DNA of 64,000 nucleotides from Rubritalea squalenifaciens DSM 18772. Its GTDB lineage: Bacteria > Verrucomicrobiota > Verrucomicrobiia > Verrucomicrobiales > Akkermansiaceae. The position numbers were made by a program, and so were the translations under genes. Shown here piece by piece: positions 17,601-27,013 of this stretch (the first letter of the stretch is position 1; every line of letters begins with the position of its first letter). A model generated the notes under the pieces. That model saw only the letters and a program-made list of their open reading frames with translations, was not told where the DNA came from and ran no database searches. The stretch covers positions 186,001-250,000 of the forward strand of contig NZ_FQYR01000005.1 in the NCBI RefSeq assembly GCF_900141815.1, written 5' to 3'.

Positions 17601-18383
17601 ATGTTTTTGTTTAAGCGTGTTCATGTGTTGTTGGGTAGCTTGTTGCTAAGCTTCAGTTTCTTGCAGGCTGGGGAGGATGTCGTCTACAAGGATGGTGATA
17701 CAGAGTTGCAGGGCTATGTGGCTGTGCCGGACAAAGTAGAGGGCAAGGTCCCTCTGGTGGTGATTGTGCATCAGTGGATGGGTTTGACGGATTACGAGAA
17801 AAGCCGGGCAGAGCAGTTAGCCAAGTTAGGCTATGTCGCCTTTGCTGTAGACATCTACGGGAAGGGCGTGCGCCCCGCAAACCGAGCTGAAGCTGGTAAA
17901 CAAGCAGGCTCTTATAAAGAGGATCGAGCCTTGTATCGCCAGAGATTGAACGCTGGGCTTACGGTGGCTCTCAAGCAGCCGAATGTGGATGCTAGCAGGG
18001 TGGTCGCTATCGGTTATTGTTTCGGCGGTACGGGAGTGATCGAGCTAGCCCGAAGTGGGGCAAACATTGCCGGAGTGGTTAGTTTTCACGGTGGCTTGGA
18101 TTCTCCTGTGCCTGCGGATGGAGGAAATATTAAATGCAAGGTGCTGGCTTGCCACGGGGCTGACGATCCCTTCGTGAAGCCTGAGGATCTGGCTGCCTTT
18201 GAAAAAGAAATGCGTGATCATCAGGTAGACTGGCAGCTCATCAAGTATGGTGGTGCCGTGCATTCATTTACCCAGAAAATGGCGGGCGATGATCCTAGCA
18301 AAGGGGCTGCCTACAATGCGCAGGCGGATGAGAGAAGTTGGACACACATGCTGGACTTTTTTAAGGTGGCTATGGGTAAATAG
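17601..18383 (+). CDS. Exported dienelactone hydrolase family protein
   Basis: ATG 17601 is used rather than TTG 17577. It gives a signal peptide (MFLFKRVHVLLGSLLLSFSFLQA). The body is a dienelactone-hydrolase-type alpha/beta hydrolase with the nucleophile Cys140 in GYCFGG, Asp in CHGADDPFV and His in GGAVHSF. VIVHQWMGLTDYEKSRAEQLA and FAVDIYGKG are typical of this subgroup. It is probably periplasmic, with unknown ester or lactone substrate. The YihY/BrkB gene follows after 6 nt. Confidence 0.88.
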   Translation: MFLFKRVHVLLGSLLLSFSFLQAGEDVVYKDGDTELQGYVAVPDKVEGKVPLVVIVHQWMGLTDYEKSRAEQLAKLGYVAFAVDIYGKGVRPANRAEAGKQAGSYKEDRALYRQRLNAGLTVALKQPNVDASRVVAIGYCFGGTGVIELARSGANIAGVVSFHGGLDSPVPADGGNIKCKVLACHGADDPFVKPEDLAAFEKEMRDHQVDWQLIKYGGAVHSFTQKMAGDDPSKGAAYNAQADERSWTHMLDFFKVAMGK

Positions 18384-18389
18384 AGAGAC

Positions 18390-19256
18390 ATGCACCGCTT
18401 CTATCAGATTGCTAAAGACGCTTGGATCTCATGCCGCATGGTGTGGCATGAGTTCAAGAATGAGCGTGTCAATTTCATAGCAGCTGGTGTGGCGTTCTAT
18501 CTATTGGTGGCTTTGGTTCCTGGCTTGGGGGCGATCATGGCCATTTATGGATTGGTGGCTGACCCAGTGGATGTCGAGCGCCAGATACTCTCTATGCATA
18601 CAGTGTTACCTGAAGATGTGATGTCTATTCTAAATAAAGAGTTGAAGAGCATCACGGGTGACAACAAAGCTGCGGGATGGGGTGTACTCGTAGGTATAGC
18701 ACTGGCATTATACGGAGGTAGCAAGGCGATGTTGGCAATAATTACTGCAATGAATGTTGTCTTTCACCGTCCAGATGGGCGCAAGTTTTTTAAGAAACGC
18801 TTGGTTGCTATTGTGCTTACCATTTGTGGTATAGCCTTTTTCTCCTTGATGGTAGGTTTATTGGTTGGGGTGCCAGCAGTCGTTGCTTATCTAGATCCTG
18901 GCTGGGGGACGAAGTTTATGATCGCGGTGATGAGGTGGATGGTACTGCTAGGAGTGATGATGCTCTGGATGTCCGTGATTTTCCGTTTCGCACCCTATCA
19001 GCGAAGCGTGAAATGGAAGTGGATCAGCTGGGGGACATTTACGGGGACGATGATGTGGATGATCGCCTCCGCCGGGCTCACTTGGTACGCCGCGGCATTC
19101 AGTAATTTTAACAAGACCTACGGCTCACTAGGGGCGATTGTGCTACTCCTTTTCTGGTTTTACATGACAGGCTTCTCCCTCATGGTAGGTGCCAGAGTGG
19201 ACGCGGTGAGGGAGACGGTGACAGATGCTGAGGAAGATGAATTAGGGAGTATCTGA
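18390..19256 (+). CDS. YihY/BrkB-family inner-membrane protein
   Basis: 288 residues with about six transmembrane segments and the BrkB/YihY signatures: NFIAAGVAFYLLVALVPGLGAI near residue 28, ALALYGGSKAMLAIITAMN, and the C-terminal YGSLGAIVLLLFWFYMTGF. The family is often annotated as virulence factor BrkB, but its role is unsettled. It begins 6 nt after the dienelactone hydrolase gene, so the pair is probably one transcript. It overlaps the convergent GH20 gene by 15 bp. Confidence 0.92.
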   Translation: MHRFYQIAKDAWISCRMVWHEFKNERVNFIAAGVAFYLLVALVPGLGAIMAIYGLVADPVDVERQILSMHTVLPEDVMSILNKELKSITGDNKAAGWGVLVGIALALYGGSKAMLAIITAMNVVFHRPDGRKFFKKRLVAIVLTICGIAFFSLMVGLLVGVPAVVAYLDPGWGTKFMIAVMRWMVLLGVMMLWMSVIFRFAPYQRSVKWKWISWGTFTGTMMWMIASAGLTWYAAAFSNFNKTYGSLGAIVLLLFWFYMTGFSLMVGARVDAVRETVTDAEEDELGSI

Positions 19257-21320
19257 GATATCTACAGATTCATCAATGACCCAGTGTGAACCATGGCGTT
19301 TTACAGGTGTGCAGGTGGCTTTCAGGGACTGGAACTTGTGGGTGTATGGAACGCGGATGAGGATGAGGTTTTTGCCTTTTTTGAGTTCAGCGCTCACTGG
19401 ATCAGTCGTCCAGTAGAACTCCTCGTCGGTGAATGGGATTTCTTGCGGTGGCTTGTGCCAGGTTTTGTAGGTGTAGCGTTGGGTGTTAGGAGCATTCCAC
19501 TTGGGAGGTGTAATCTCTTTGCCGTTGATCCATACCATTCCGCCGTTGCTATCCCACTTGCCTTGAGGAGGGATGCCACTCGACCTACGCTGCGAGCGTG
19601 CTGGAGTGTCAAATCCGATGCGTAGGTGTACCGTGCGGTCACTATCTACCTTGAAATAGGTTTTCATGTACATGGTGCTAGAAACCGGGCAATGCCAGTA
19701 GGGGAGGCCTGGTGTAGTTCCTCCGAGCGGTTTCCAGTTGAGAGTCTTGCCTGAGGTCTCATATTTTTCAGCTTCAGGTTGTGTCTCTGGTGCAAAGCTC
19801 TGGTCCCACGGAGTGTCTTTGGCGTGTGGGAAAGGACCGACTACTTGCCATTGTATGGCGGTTTGTTTTACCCATGGGAAGGGAGAGTTTGCGAAGAATC
19901 TAGACCGATGGTCAGCCATACGGTTTTCGAATTCGTGCAGGTAGTTCCACGCGCTTGTGCCACGCAGGGGAGTAGTATTCATGAACTGTTTGGCCTCTTG
20001 CTTTCTTCCTAGCCAGAGACTTTCCGAGAAAGCCAGTAGAGTCGGCCATACCGGGCTGTGCCTGAAGATATTCTTTTTATCATCGACTCTAACATCTGGC
20101 CACATGCAGAGCTCACCACCGATGTTTCGCTCTGATCCTGCGGCTACTCCGCAAGCTTGCCAGAAGAAGTATTTCTGAGGCAGCCATTGGGCGTCTCCAG
20201 AGTTCAAATAGCCAGCACCTGAATCGAGGATTGGGTTTGGAATGGCCTTCATGTCACCTTTGTAGGCGTTGTCACCCCAAGGCTGGAGAATGGTGGATGT
20301 GTCCGCAGGAGTGAGACCTGGTTTCCAGAGGATGGGGATACGCTTATGTGAGCGCACTCGGTCAGTCATGCGTTTGATGAAGCCTTTCGGATCCTTGATG
20401 TGCACTTCGTCTGCGCCAAGGTGAAGGTGCGGGCAATCTTCTGCAGGAATCTCTAAGCACCACTCATCGATGAGCTTCTCAAGGATAGGAAGGCTCTCGG
20501 GTGTGCCCATTTTGAAACCGAAGGCCTTGGTGAAGTACTCTGAGTGGCCAGGCATATCCAGTTCAGGGATGATGGTGATGTGACGTTCCTTGGCGTAGGC
20601 AATCACGTCACAGATTTGATCGTAGCTGTAAGTTGCCTCAGGATCCCTGCCCGGTCTGCGGAACTGAGGATCGTTTAGCTGAGGGTAGGATTTGCATTCA
20701 ATGCGCCAGGCTGGATTGTCTGTGAGATGCCAGTGAAAGTGATTCAGCTTATATTGGGCAAAACGATCTAATTGTTCCTTGAGTGATTCCACTGTCTGGA
20801 AGTTACGGCCAGTATCATGCATGAAGGATCGGATCTTGAAGGCCGGGTAATCGGTCACCTCACATGCAGGTAGACTTAGCTTACCATTCTGATTATGCAG
20901 CATCTGGCGGAGTGTTTGTACTGCATAGAATGCCCCTGCGGCATCATGGCCAATAATGGAGCATGAGCTTGAAGTCACCTTGAGTTGGTAGCCTTCAGGC
21001 TGGGTGACGGACTTCGGATCGATTGTGATGGTGAAGTCTGCATCTGAGTTCACAGAGGGCTTGGCGCTGACTGCGAATGCTTTCAGAGCTTTCTGTAAAT
21101 CCATGGAAGCTGACTGAGCGGAGACATGGCAGGCGATAGTTGGCGATGCTGGTAGATCAAATGACTGGCCATTTTCCCACGAGACTGAGACGGGATGGGG
21201 AATGAGTGAGACTGGTGCTGCTTCTAGTTGTTCCAATGTATGTGGGGAACCAGCCCACTCTTGGGCTTCGAGAGTGGGAGTAACGAGAAACAGGCTCAGA
21301 ATGAGTGATAGCGATTTCAT
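19242..21320 (-). CDS. Secreted GH20 beta-N-acetylhexosaminidase
   Basis: 692 residues with a signal peptide (MKSLSLILSLFLVTPTLEAQ). An N-terminal GH20b-like alpha/beta domain (to about 160) precedes the GH20 barrel: RSFMHDTGRNFQTVESLKEQ, HFHWHLTDNPAWRIE, IIPELDMPGHSE. The catalytic pair Asp304-Glu305 lies in HLGADEVHI. About 190 C-terminal residues form a beta-rich domain of jelly-roll type. It removes terminal GlcNAc/GalNAc from glycans, perhaps chitin-, peptidoglycan- or mucin-like material. It probably acts in the periplasm or outside the cell. Confidence 0.95.
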   Translation of the reverse strand: MKSLSLILSLFLVTPTLEAQEWAGSPHTLEQLEAAPVSLIPHPVSVSWENGQSFDLPASPTIACHVSAQSASMDLQKALKAFAVSAKPSVNSDADFTITIDPKSVTQPEGYQLKVTSSSCSIIGHDAAGAFYAVQTLRQMLHNQNGKLSLPACEVTDYPAFKIRSFMHDTGRNFQTVESLKEQLDRFAQYKLNHFHWHLTDNPAWRIECKSYPQLNDPQFRRPGRDPEATYSYDQICDVIAYAKERHITIIPELDMPGHSEYFTKAFGFKMGTPESLPILEKLIDEWCLEIPAEDCPHLHLGADEVHIKDPKGFIKRMTDRVRSHKRIPILWKPGLTPADTSTILQPWGDNAYKGDMKAIPNPILDSGAGYLNSGDAQWLPQKYFFWQACGVAAGSERNIGGELCMWPDVRVDDKKNIFRHSPVWPTLLAFSESLWLGRKQEAKQFMNTTPLRGTSAWNYLHEFENRMADHRSRFFANSPFPWVKQTAIQWQVVGPFPHAKDTPWDQSFAPETQPEAEKYETSGKTLNWKPLGGTTPGLPYWHCPVSSTMYMKTYFKVDSDRTVHLRIGFDTPARSQRRSSGIPPQGKWDSNGGMVWINGKEITPPKWNAPNTQRYTYKTWHKPPQEIPFTDEEFYWTTDPVSAELKKGKNLILIRVPYTHKFQSLKATCTPVKRHGSHWVIDESVDISDTP

Positions 21321-21428
21321 GAGTGGAGTGTAAACAGGTCTGTGCTGTGGAACTATACTTGGAGTATTTAATCTGTATTACAAGGATTGGGTTTCCCGTT
21401 GTGTCATATTGGTGTTGATGGGGGTAAA

Positions 21429-21457
21429 AAAAAGCCCGCCTAGTTGGCGGGCTTTTT
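21429..21457. terminator. Bidirectional intrinsic terminator
   Basis: AAAAAGCCCGCC (21429-21440) pairs with GGCGGGCTTTTT (21446-21457) around a TAGTT loop. It lies just past the nirD stop on the minus strand and upstream of the GH20 gene, so it mainly ends the nirBD transcript. Confidence 0.9.
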
Positions 21458-21486
21458 CAGGGTTGGTGGTATGAATAAAAGGATGC

Positions 21487-21819
21487 TTAAGCTTCCAAAT
21501 AAATGAGGCCGCCCTCTTCTTTCACCACAAAAGTCTGTAGTGAAATGGAGGGATCTGAGAGGCATTCACCTGATTCCAGGTTATAGCGGTGTTTGTGCAG
21601 CGGGCAGGCTACAAATGGAGTGCCATTTTCGTCTCCGGTGATGCCGCGTGATAGCACCATGCGCTGGTTTTGCGGGTTCAGGTTCTGGACCGCATACCAG
21701 GTCTGTAGAGTGGGCAGGCGGAAGATGGCGATCTGTTGTTCGCCAATCTTGACGCAGGTACCTAGGTGGAGAGGAAAGTCTTCGACACTACCAACTTTAA
21801 TCAATGTGCTTGTCGTCAT
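21487..21819 (-). CDS. nirD: Assimilatory nitrite reductase small subunit (Rieske-like)
   Basis: 110 residues of the NirD family, partner of NirB in NADH-dependent reduction of nitrite to ammonium. The Rieske-like fold shows CVKIGEQQIAIFRL, then TWYAVQNLNPQNQ where a CxH pair would sit, then FVACPLHKHRYNLESGEC with the second Cys-His pair. So only half of a Rieske [2Fe-2S] ligand set is present, in keeping with NirD proteins that need not bind a cluster. It is 9 bp downstream of nirB, so the two are translated together. Confidence 0.93.
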   Translation of the reverse strand: MTTSTLIKVGSVEDFPLHLGTCVKIGEQQIAIFRLPTLQTWYAVQNLNPQNQRMVLSRGITGDENGTPFVACPLHKHRYNLESGECLSDPSISLQTFVVKEEGGLIYLEA

Positions 21820-21828
21820 GGTTTGGAA

Positions 21829-24363
21829 TTAAGCGTTAACAGGTTCTTGTTCGGTGGCCTCGTTGAGACGGGCAGGGCAGATCTGGCCGCGAACGTCTAC
21901 GAATTTGACTGTCTCGTCTGTGTCTTCGGTATTCGAGAAGGCCTTGAAGCGTTTGAGTTTCTCTGGGTCATCGATGGCATTTTTCCATTCACACTCGTAA
22001 GTATTGATGAGGTGCTGCATCTGGGATTCAAGTTCCGTTGCGATACCCAGTGAGTCATGGATGACGACGTCCTGCAAATGCTGGAGACCACCCTCGAGCT
22101 TGGTCATCCAAGTGGACGTGCGCTCAAGTTTATCAGCCGTCTTGATATAGTACATGAGGAAGCGGTCTATGTATTTGATCAAAGTTTCACGGTCGATATC
22201 GGTAGCGAAAAGGTCAGCGTGGCGTGGGTTCATGCCGCCGTTACCGCAGACGTAGAGGTTCCAGCCTTTCTCGGTTGCGATGATCCCGAAATCTTTCGAA
22301 CGGGCTTCGGCGCATTCACGGGCACAGCCGGAGACCGCCGACTTGATTTTGTGAGGAGAGCGTATGCCGCGGTAGCGTTTTTCGATATCGATGGCCAGGG
22401 TTGTGGAGTCTTGAACTCCAAATCGGCACCAGGTGGAGCCAACACAGGACTTTACTGTGCGAAGCGCCTTGCCATAGGCGTGGCCGGATTCAAAGCCAGC
22501 ATCCACCAGCTCTTTCCAGATGAGTGGGAGCTGATGTACGCGTGCCCCTAACAGATCGATTCTCTGGCCACCTGTGAGCTTCATGTAAAGCTTGTACTTC
22601 TGGGCGACTTGTCCAATGACGATCAGTTTCTCCGGTGTGATCTCACCACCCGGGATTCGGGGAATGATGGAGTAGGTTCCATCCTGCTGAATGTTCGCAA
22701 GAAATGCATCGTTGGTGTCCTGAAGAGGTGTATGATTGAGTATGGGGTCATTGTGGACGGAAGCTAGTATGGATCCTACTGCTGGTTTGCAGGTCTCACA
22801 GCCAAGCTTGCCATTGCCATGCTTGGAGATCAGTTCGTCAAATGTTGTGATGCCTGTAGCGCGGACGATCTGGTAAAGGTCGGTCCGGGAATGAGCGAAG
22901 TGCTCGCAGAGATTGTTAGAAACTTCTACGCCAGACTCTTTCATTTTGGCTTTGAAAAGGTCGGTCAGCAGAGGGACACAGCCACCACAGCCTGTGCCTG
23001 CTTTCGTGCAAGCTTTCAGCTCTCCTACAGAGGAACAGCCCCCTTCTATAGCAGAGCAGATCTGACCTTTGGTGACAGCCTCACAGGAGCAGATTTGGGC
23101 TGAGTCAGGAAGGTCTGTTGGCCCCATGCCGACTGGGGCGCCATCACTTGCTGGAAGAATGAGTTGGATGGGCTCAGGCGGGAGCACGATCTCGTTCTGA
23201 TACATCTGCAACAGGGAACCATAGGCTGAGGCGTCGCCTACGAGAATACCGCCGAGGAGTTTTTTGCCGTCGTTAGAAATGACGAGCTTCTTGTATAGCT
23301 TGGCGTGTGGGTCGTTGATCACGATATCACGCGCACCGGAGCCTTCTGGAGCTTCAATGCTTCCGAAGGAGGCAACGTCCGTACCGATAAGCTTGAGCTT
23401 GGTGGACATGTCAGCACCTTCAAAGCTGGCATCTTTTCCAGTCAGGAGATCGGAGACCGCATCTGCCATCTGGTATCCTGGTGCAACTAGGCCATAAATC
23501 ATGCCGCCGTAGAGAGCGCATTCACCGATAGCAAAGATATTAGGATCACTTGTGAGGAGGTAGGAGTCGACCTCGATGCCGCCTCGCTCGCCCACTTTGA
23601 GTCCAGCTTCTCGCGCCAGTTCGTCTCTGGGGCGGATACCGGCGGAGACGATGATCATGTCAACGCCGAGAGAAGAATCGTCGGCAAACTCCATTTCGCG
23701 AACCCGATCTTTACCTGCGATGTTCTTAGTAGCTTTGGAAAGGTGAACCTCAATGCCGCGGTCTTCAATGATGTCCTTTAGTAGATTGCCTCCTGCGTTG
23801 TCCAGTTGGCGTGGCATGAGTCGAGGAGCAAACTCGACGACGTGCGTTTTTAAACCAAGATCCTGGGCAGCTTTGGCCGCTTCCAGTCCGAGTAGTCCTC
23901 CCCCGATCACTGCACAGGTCTTGCTTTTTTCAGCGTAGGCCTTGATGGCATCGAGGTCTTCGATCGTTCGGTAGACAAAGACGCCTTCCTTATCGATGCC
24001 TGGCACAGGGGGAACGAAAGCAGATGAGCCGGTAGCGAGCACGAGTTTATCGTAAGTAACTACTTTGCCGGTGGCTGTGATGACGCGCTTGCCTTCCCGG
24101 TCGATGTGCGTGGCTTGCTCACCGATATAGAGTTCGATTTCGTTTTGCTGATACCACTCCAGCTTGGCCATGGAGAGGTCTTCTGCTGTCTTGCCCGCAA
24201 AGTACTCGGAAAGATGGACCCTGTCATAAGCTGGACGAGGCTCCTCGCAGAAGGTGACGATTTGGAAGCGCTTGTTTGTGTCTTTGCTGATTAGACGTTC
24301 GCAGAACTTGTAGCCCACCATGCCATTGCCAATGACGACGATTCTTTCTTTCGCTTCACTCAT
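21829..24363 (-). CDS. nirB: Assimilatory nitrite reductase large subunit
   Basis: 844 residues, full length for NirB. Domains in order: FAD-binding (IVVIGNGMVGYKFCERL, residues 9-25), NAD-binding (CAVIGGGLLGLEAAKA near 148), BFD-like [2Fe-2S] (ICSCEAVTKGQICSAI near 425, then CTKAGTGCGGCVPLL), and the sulfite/nitrite-reductase repeats. The siroheme/[4Fe-4S] cysteines are in CVGSTWCRFG and SGCARECAE. It reduces nitrite to ammonium with NAD(P)H. It forms an operon with nirD. The porin gene lies upstream on the same strand. Confidence 0.97.
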   Translation of the reverse strand: MSEAKERIVVIGNGMVGYKFCERLISKDTNKRFQIVTFCEEPRPAYDRVHLSEYFAGKTAEDLSMAKLEWYQQNEIELYIGEQATHIDREGKRVITATGKVVTYDKLVLATGSSAFVPPVPGIDKEGVFVYRTIEDLDAIKAYAEKSKTCAVIGGGLLGLEAAKAAQDLGLKTHVVEFAPRLMPRQLDNAGGNLLKDIIEDRGIEVHLSKATKNIAGKDRVREMEFADDSSLGVDMIIVSAGIRPRDELAREAGLKVGERGGIEVDSYLLTSDPNIFAIGECALYGGMIYGLVAPGYQMADAVSDLLTGKDASFEGADMSTKLKLIGTDVASFGSIEAPEGSGARDIVINDPHAKLYKKLVISNDGKKLLGGILVGDASAYGSLLQMYQNEIVLPPEPIQLILPASDGAPVGMGPTDLPDSAQICSCEAVTKGQICSAIEGGCSSVGELKACTKAGTGCGGCVPLLTDLFKAKMKESGVEVSNNLCEHFAHSRTDLYQIVRATGITTFDELISKHGNGKLGCETCKPAVGSILASVHNDPILNHTPLQDTNDAFLANIQQDGTYSIIPRIPGGEITPEKLIVIGQVAQKYKLYMKLTGGQRIDLLGARVHQLPLIWKELVDAGFESGHAYGKALRTVKSCVGSTWCRFGVQDSTTLAIDIEKRYRGIRSPHKIKSAVSGCARECAEARSKDFGIIATEKGWNLYVCGNGGMNPRHADLFATDIDRETLIKYIDRFLMYYIKTADKLERTSTWMTKLEGGLQHLQDVVIHDSLGIATELESQMQHLINTYECEWKNAIDDPEKLKRFKAFSNTEDTDETVKFVDVRGQICPARLNEATEQEPVNA

Positions 24364-24486
24364 AACTCGTTTTCCTTTCGTTGGTTCAGTGGATGTTGAG
24401 CATGCGCCGTGCCATCTCAGTAGTTCCTTGATGAATGGGATTCATGATTTTCATCGCTTGGGTTGTGATTGAGCGGCATGGAGTGC

Positions 24487-24511
24487 AAAAGCCCGCCAGT
24501 AGAAGCGGGCT
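24487..24511 (-). terminator. Intrinsic terminator of porin gene
   Basis: AGCCCGC (24490-24496) pairs with GCGGGCT (24505-24511). On the minus strand the stem is followed by TTTTGC. It lies 14 bp past the porin stop and before nirB, so nirBD probably has its own promoter in the 160-bp gap. Confidence 0.75.
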
Positions 24512-24524
24512 GAGATATTTGTAT

Positions 24525-25766
24525 TTAGAATGAATAGTCTAGCTGGATAGAGAACTGAGACACGTCATTGCTGAAGTTGCCATCAGCAGAATCATCGCCA
24601 AAGAAATAGGCCCACTTGGCGACCAGTTTAGTAGAGTCGCAAAGTTTCTTGGCAGCAACAGCATCAAGCTCCCAGCCATAGAACTGGTCGAGAGAGTCAT
24701 CATAGAATGCATGGGCAGTGGTGGAGACAGCAATGTCACCAGGAGCTTTTGTGGATACTCCCAGGTAGAGGTCAGTGAGGCCATCCCATTGGCTTGGCCC
24801 TGAGGTGAGGCCCAGACGGTCATTGATGAAGACATCCGCAAAGCCATTGAAGGCGTGTACGGTGGCAAGCGGCGTGACGAAGTCCTCTGTTAGGTGCTCG
24901 GTGCCTGCGGTGATAGTGAGGCTGGAAATTTTCTTTTTGAAATTTAGGTGGCCGTAAAGGGCTGTGAAATCCTCCTGTGAACCTGCTTCCGTCTGGTAAG
25001 CAAACTCTGCGTGGTAACTGCCGTGTTTAAACTTTAGGTCAGTAAATGATCCGAATGTGTTGCTGCTGGCTCTGGCAAATTGCCTTTCAGAGAAATCCAT
25101 CAGGTAGACGTATCCATGCAGTGAATGTTCCCCCAATTTGTAGCTGCCATTGAAGAGGTGAGCGTCTCCCTCAAGAGCTTCGACAGCACCTTTGCCATCG
25201 AGGCCGAAGATGCGGTTAACCCGATTCAGGTAGGCGTATTTGAACTCCAGTGAATCGAGGGAATAGCTTGCGAATGCTGCGTCGAAGCTCTGCTCATTCT
25301 GGCGCCATCCTACGTTGCCGATAAATGCGGCGTTGTCGAAAATAATACGCTGGCGACCTGCGCGAATCAGGTAATCCTCTGTCTTATACTGGAGGTAGAG
25401 CTGGTTCAGTTCGTGGTTCTCAGGGTCACCAATGGGAGTGTTTCCCGGGACATAGGGGTCAAACAGGGCTGACTGGGGGGTGCCAACTTGATAGTCCTCG
25501 ATAAAGGCGAGTGTGTGCTCGGACTGCACGAAGGCCGCAAGCCCAATGTCTCGGCCTAGTTGTATACCCGGGCGTAGACGCAATGTCCCAGCGTAGGAGT
25601 TGTCGAGACCTTGTTGATTCCGTTGTTCGATGCGGGCACGGGCTTCCAGAGAGAAGGTGAACCAGTCGTGGTTCTCACTAGTTACTGGGTCTTCAGCTGT
25701 GCCAGCAAAGCAGGAGCTGGTACCCAGTAGGCTGAGGAGGAGAGGCTTATAGTTCAGGTTGGTCAT
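24525..25766 (-). CDS. Alginate-export-family outer-membrane porin
   Basis: 413 residues with a signal sequence ending near SSCFAGTAE. The rest is a beta-barrel with alternating polar/hydrophobic strands and the alginate_exp-type block YLIRAGRQRIIFDNAAFIGNVGWRQNEQSFDAA. The last residues SIQLDYSF give the C-terminal aromatic needed for outer-membrane insertion. Given its place between nirBD and the nitrate regulator, an anion or nitrate-uptake porin is a fair guess, but the family also takes up carbohydrates. Confidence 0.85.
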   Translation of the reverse strand: MTNLNYKPLLLSLLGTSSCFAGTAEDPVTSENHDWFTFSLEARARIEQRNQQGLDNSYAGTLRLRPGIQLGRDIGLAAFVQSEHTLAFIEDYQVGTPQSALFDPYVPGNTPIGDPENHELNQLYLQYKTEDYLIRAGRQRIIFDNAAFIGNVGWRQNEQSFDAAFASYSLDSLEFKYAYLNRVNRIFGLDGKGAVEALEGDAHLFNGSYKLGEHSLHGYVYLMDFSERQFARASSNTFGSFTDLKFKHGSYHAEFAYQTEAGSQEDFTALYGHLNFKKKISSLTITAGTEHLTEDFVTPLATVHAFNGFADVFINDRLGLTSGPSQWDGLTDLYLGVSTKAPGDIAVSTTAHAFYDDSLDQFYGWELDAVAAKKLCDSTKLVAKWAYFFGDDSADGNFSNDVSQFSIQLDYSF

Positions 25767-25848
25767 GCTAGTGCATCAGCAGAGGATATGCCACTGCGTT
25801 CGCATGCATTGCATGATCATTATGAAATCTAGTCATGCCAATGTCAGC

Positions 25849-26760
25849 CTAGGCCTCAACAGTGGCAGTAAGGTGTTCTCTGCAGAAGTCGATGAACTCT
25901 TCCTCGGCGAGGGAGAATGTTTTATTCCCTCCGGAGAAGACGCCCCACTGGCGTTGAGGCGGCGGAGACGAAATAGCGTGCTCGATCAGGCTACCATCCT
26001 CGAGCTCTTTTTTAACCACCCAGCGAGGGATGATGCCAACGCCGAGACCTTGCTTGGTCATTTCTTTGATGGCCTCCATATTGCCAAGAGCCATTGGCTG
26101 GAAGTGTTGAACGACGTGTTCACTGAAGTGGCGGGTAATGAGGCGTTGTGTCTCGCTGCTTGCGGAGTAGGAGATGAGACGAACTTTCGAGAGGTCTTTT
26201 TTCTCCGTTGGGTCCAACTTTGTCCATGGGTGGTCTGGCGCTGTGATGAAGCAAAGGGTGTCGGCTGCCAGTGGCGTAAAGGTAAATTGAGGATCGTTCG
26301 GGGCGAGATGGATGCCAAATGCTAGATCCATTTCTCCATTCTTGATCATGCGCTGGACCTCAGCCGTGTCGCCAAGATGGATAGAGACTTCACACTTCGG
26401 ATACTTTTCCCTGAAGTCTTTGATCACTTGAGGAAGAACATGCTGGCAAATGGAATCCGGCGCACCGATGCGTAACGAGGAATAACCCCAGCGCTTGAGG
26501 GTATCGAGCTTGGTGAGGCATTCTTCCAGTTCTCGGATGACTCTCTTAGCGTGATGTAGAAAGACTTCGCCATAGGGCGTGAGGATCACTCGTTTGCCCA
26601 TGCGTTCGATGAGCGGGCTGCCGAGTTGTTTCTCTAGGCTCTTGAGTGAGTGGCTGACAGCAGACTGGGTGATGAAACAGCGCTTGGCTGCCGTCGTGAA
26701 TGAGCGGGTTTCCTCCAGAGCGATGAAAATTTTCAGCTGTCTGATTTCAGGTAAATTCAT
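25849..26760 (-). CDS. LysR-family regulator of nitrate/nitrite assimilation
   Basis: 303 residues. The N-terminal winged helix-turn-helix is RQLKIFIALEETRSFTTAAKRCFITQSAVSHSLKSLE (residues 7-43). A LysR substrate-binding domain follows, with the LRIGAPDSICQHVLP strand and a GIIPRW turn. It is transcribed away from the NarK-like transporter gene, the usual layout for a LysR regulator with its operator in the shared spacer. By position it resembles NtcB/Nac-type regulators that respond to nitrite or nitrogen status. Nothing in the sequence fixes the ligand. Confidence 0.92.
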   Translation of the reverse strand: MNLPEIRQLKIFIALEETRSFTTAAKRCFITQSAVSHSLKSLEKQLGSPLIERMGKRVILTPYGEVFLHHAKRVIRELEECLTKLDTLKRWGYSSLRIGAPDSICQHVLPQVIKDFREKYPKCEVSIHLGDTAEVQRMIKNGEMDLAFGIHLAPNDPQFTFTPLAADTLCFITAPDHPWTKLDPTEKKDLSKVRLISYSASSETQRLITRHFSEHVVQHFQPMALGNMEAIKEMTKQGLGVGIIPRWVVKKELEDGSLIEHAISSPPPQRQWGVFSGGNKTFSLAEEEFIDFCREHLTATVEA

Positions 26761-27013
26761 GGAACTATCTTGTCGTGTACAGGTAGAGAGAAGCTGTGGC
26801 TGGAAGTTTGTATAGGTAGATATGAATCAAGAAGCAGTTGGCGTACCACGTTTATTCATATTACGGAGAAAAGGTTTCAGCTCCTGCTGGACTCAGGATG
26901 CAAGGCGGCACAGGGCTTTGACGGTGGTATTAGCGGGACTCATAGTTGAAATGAGCGTCATGAGGGGTGTGGTGTGCCAGGTTGGCATGTGTGGTGCTGA
27001 GAGGGGTGGTGAA
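26761..27013 (+). promoter_or_regulatory. Divergent promoter and long leader of the nitrate-uptake operon
   Basis: 61 bp separate the LysR start from the first possible ATG of the transporter frame (26822), and the likely transporter start is 27014. The extra 192 bp remain open in frame but code for a Cys/Arg-rich segment unlike NarK N-termini, so they are more likely untranslated leader. The LysR operator and the divergent promoters should lie here. I see no clear antiterminator or riboswitch fold. Confidence 0.5.

Noticed and set aside
26822-27013. N-terminal extension of the nitrate transporter from ATG 26822
   Set aside because: The 64 extra residues are Cys/Arg-rich and unlike NarK N-termini, while ATG 27014 gives the expected start just before the first membrane helix.
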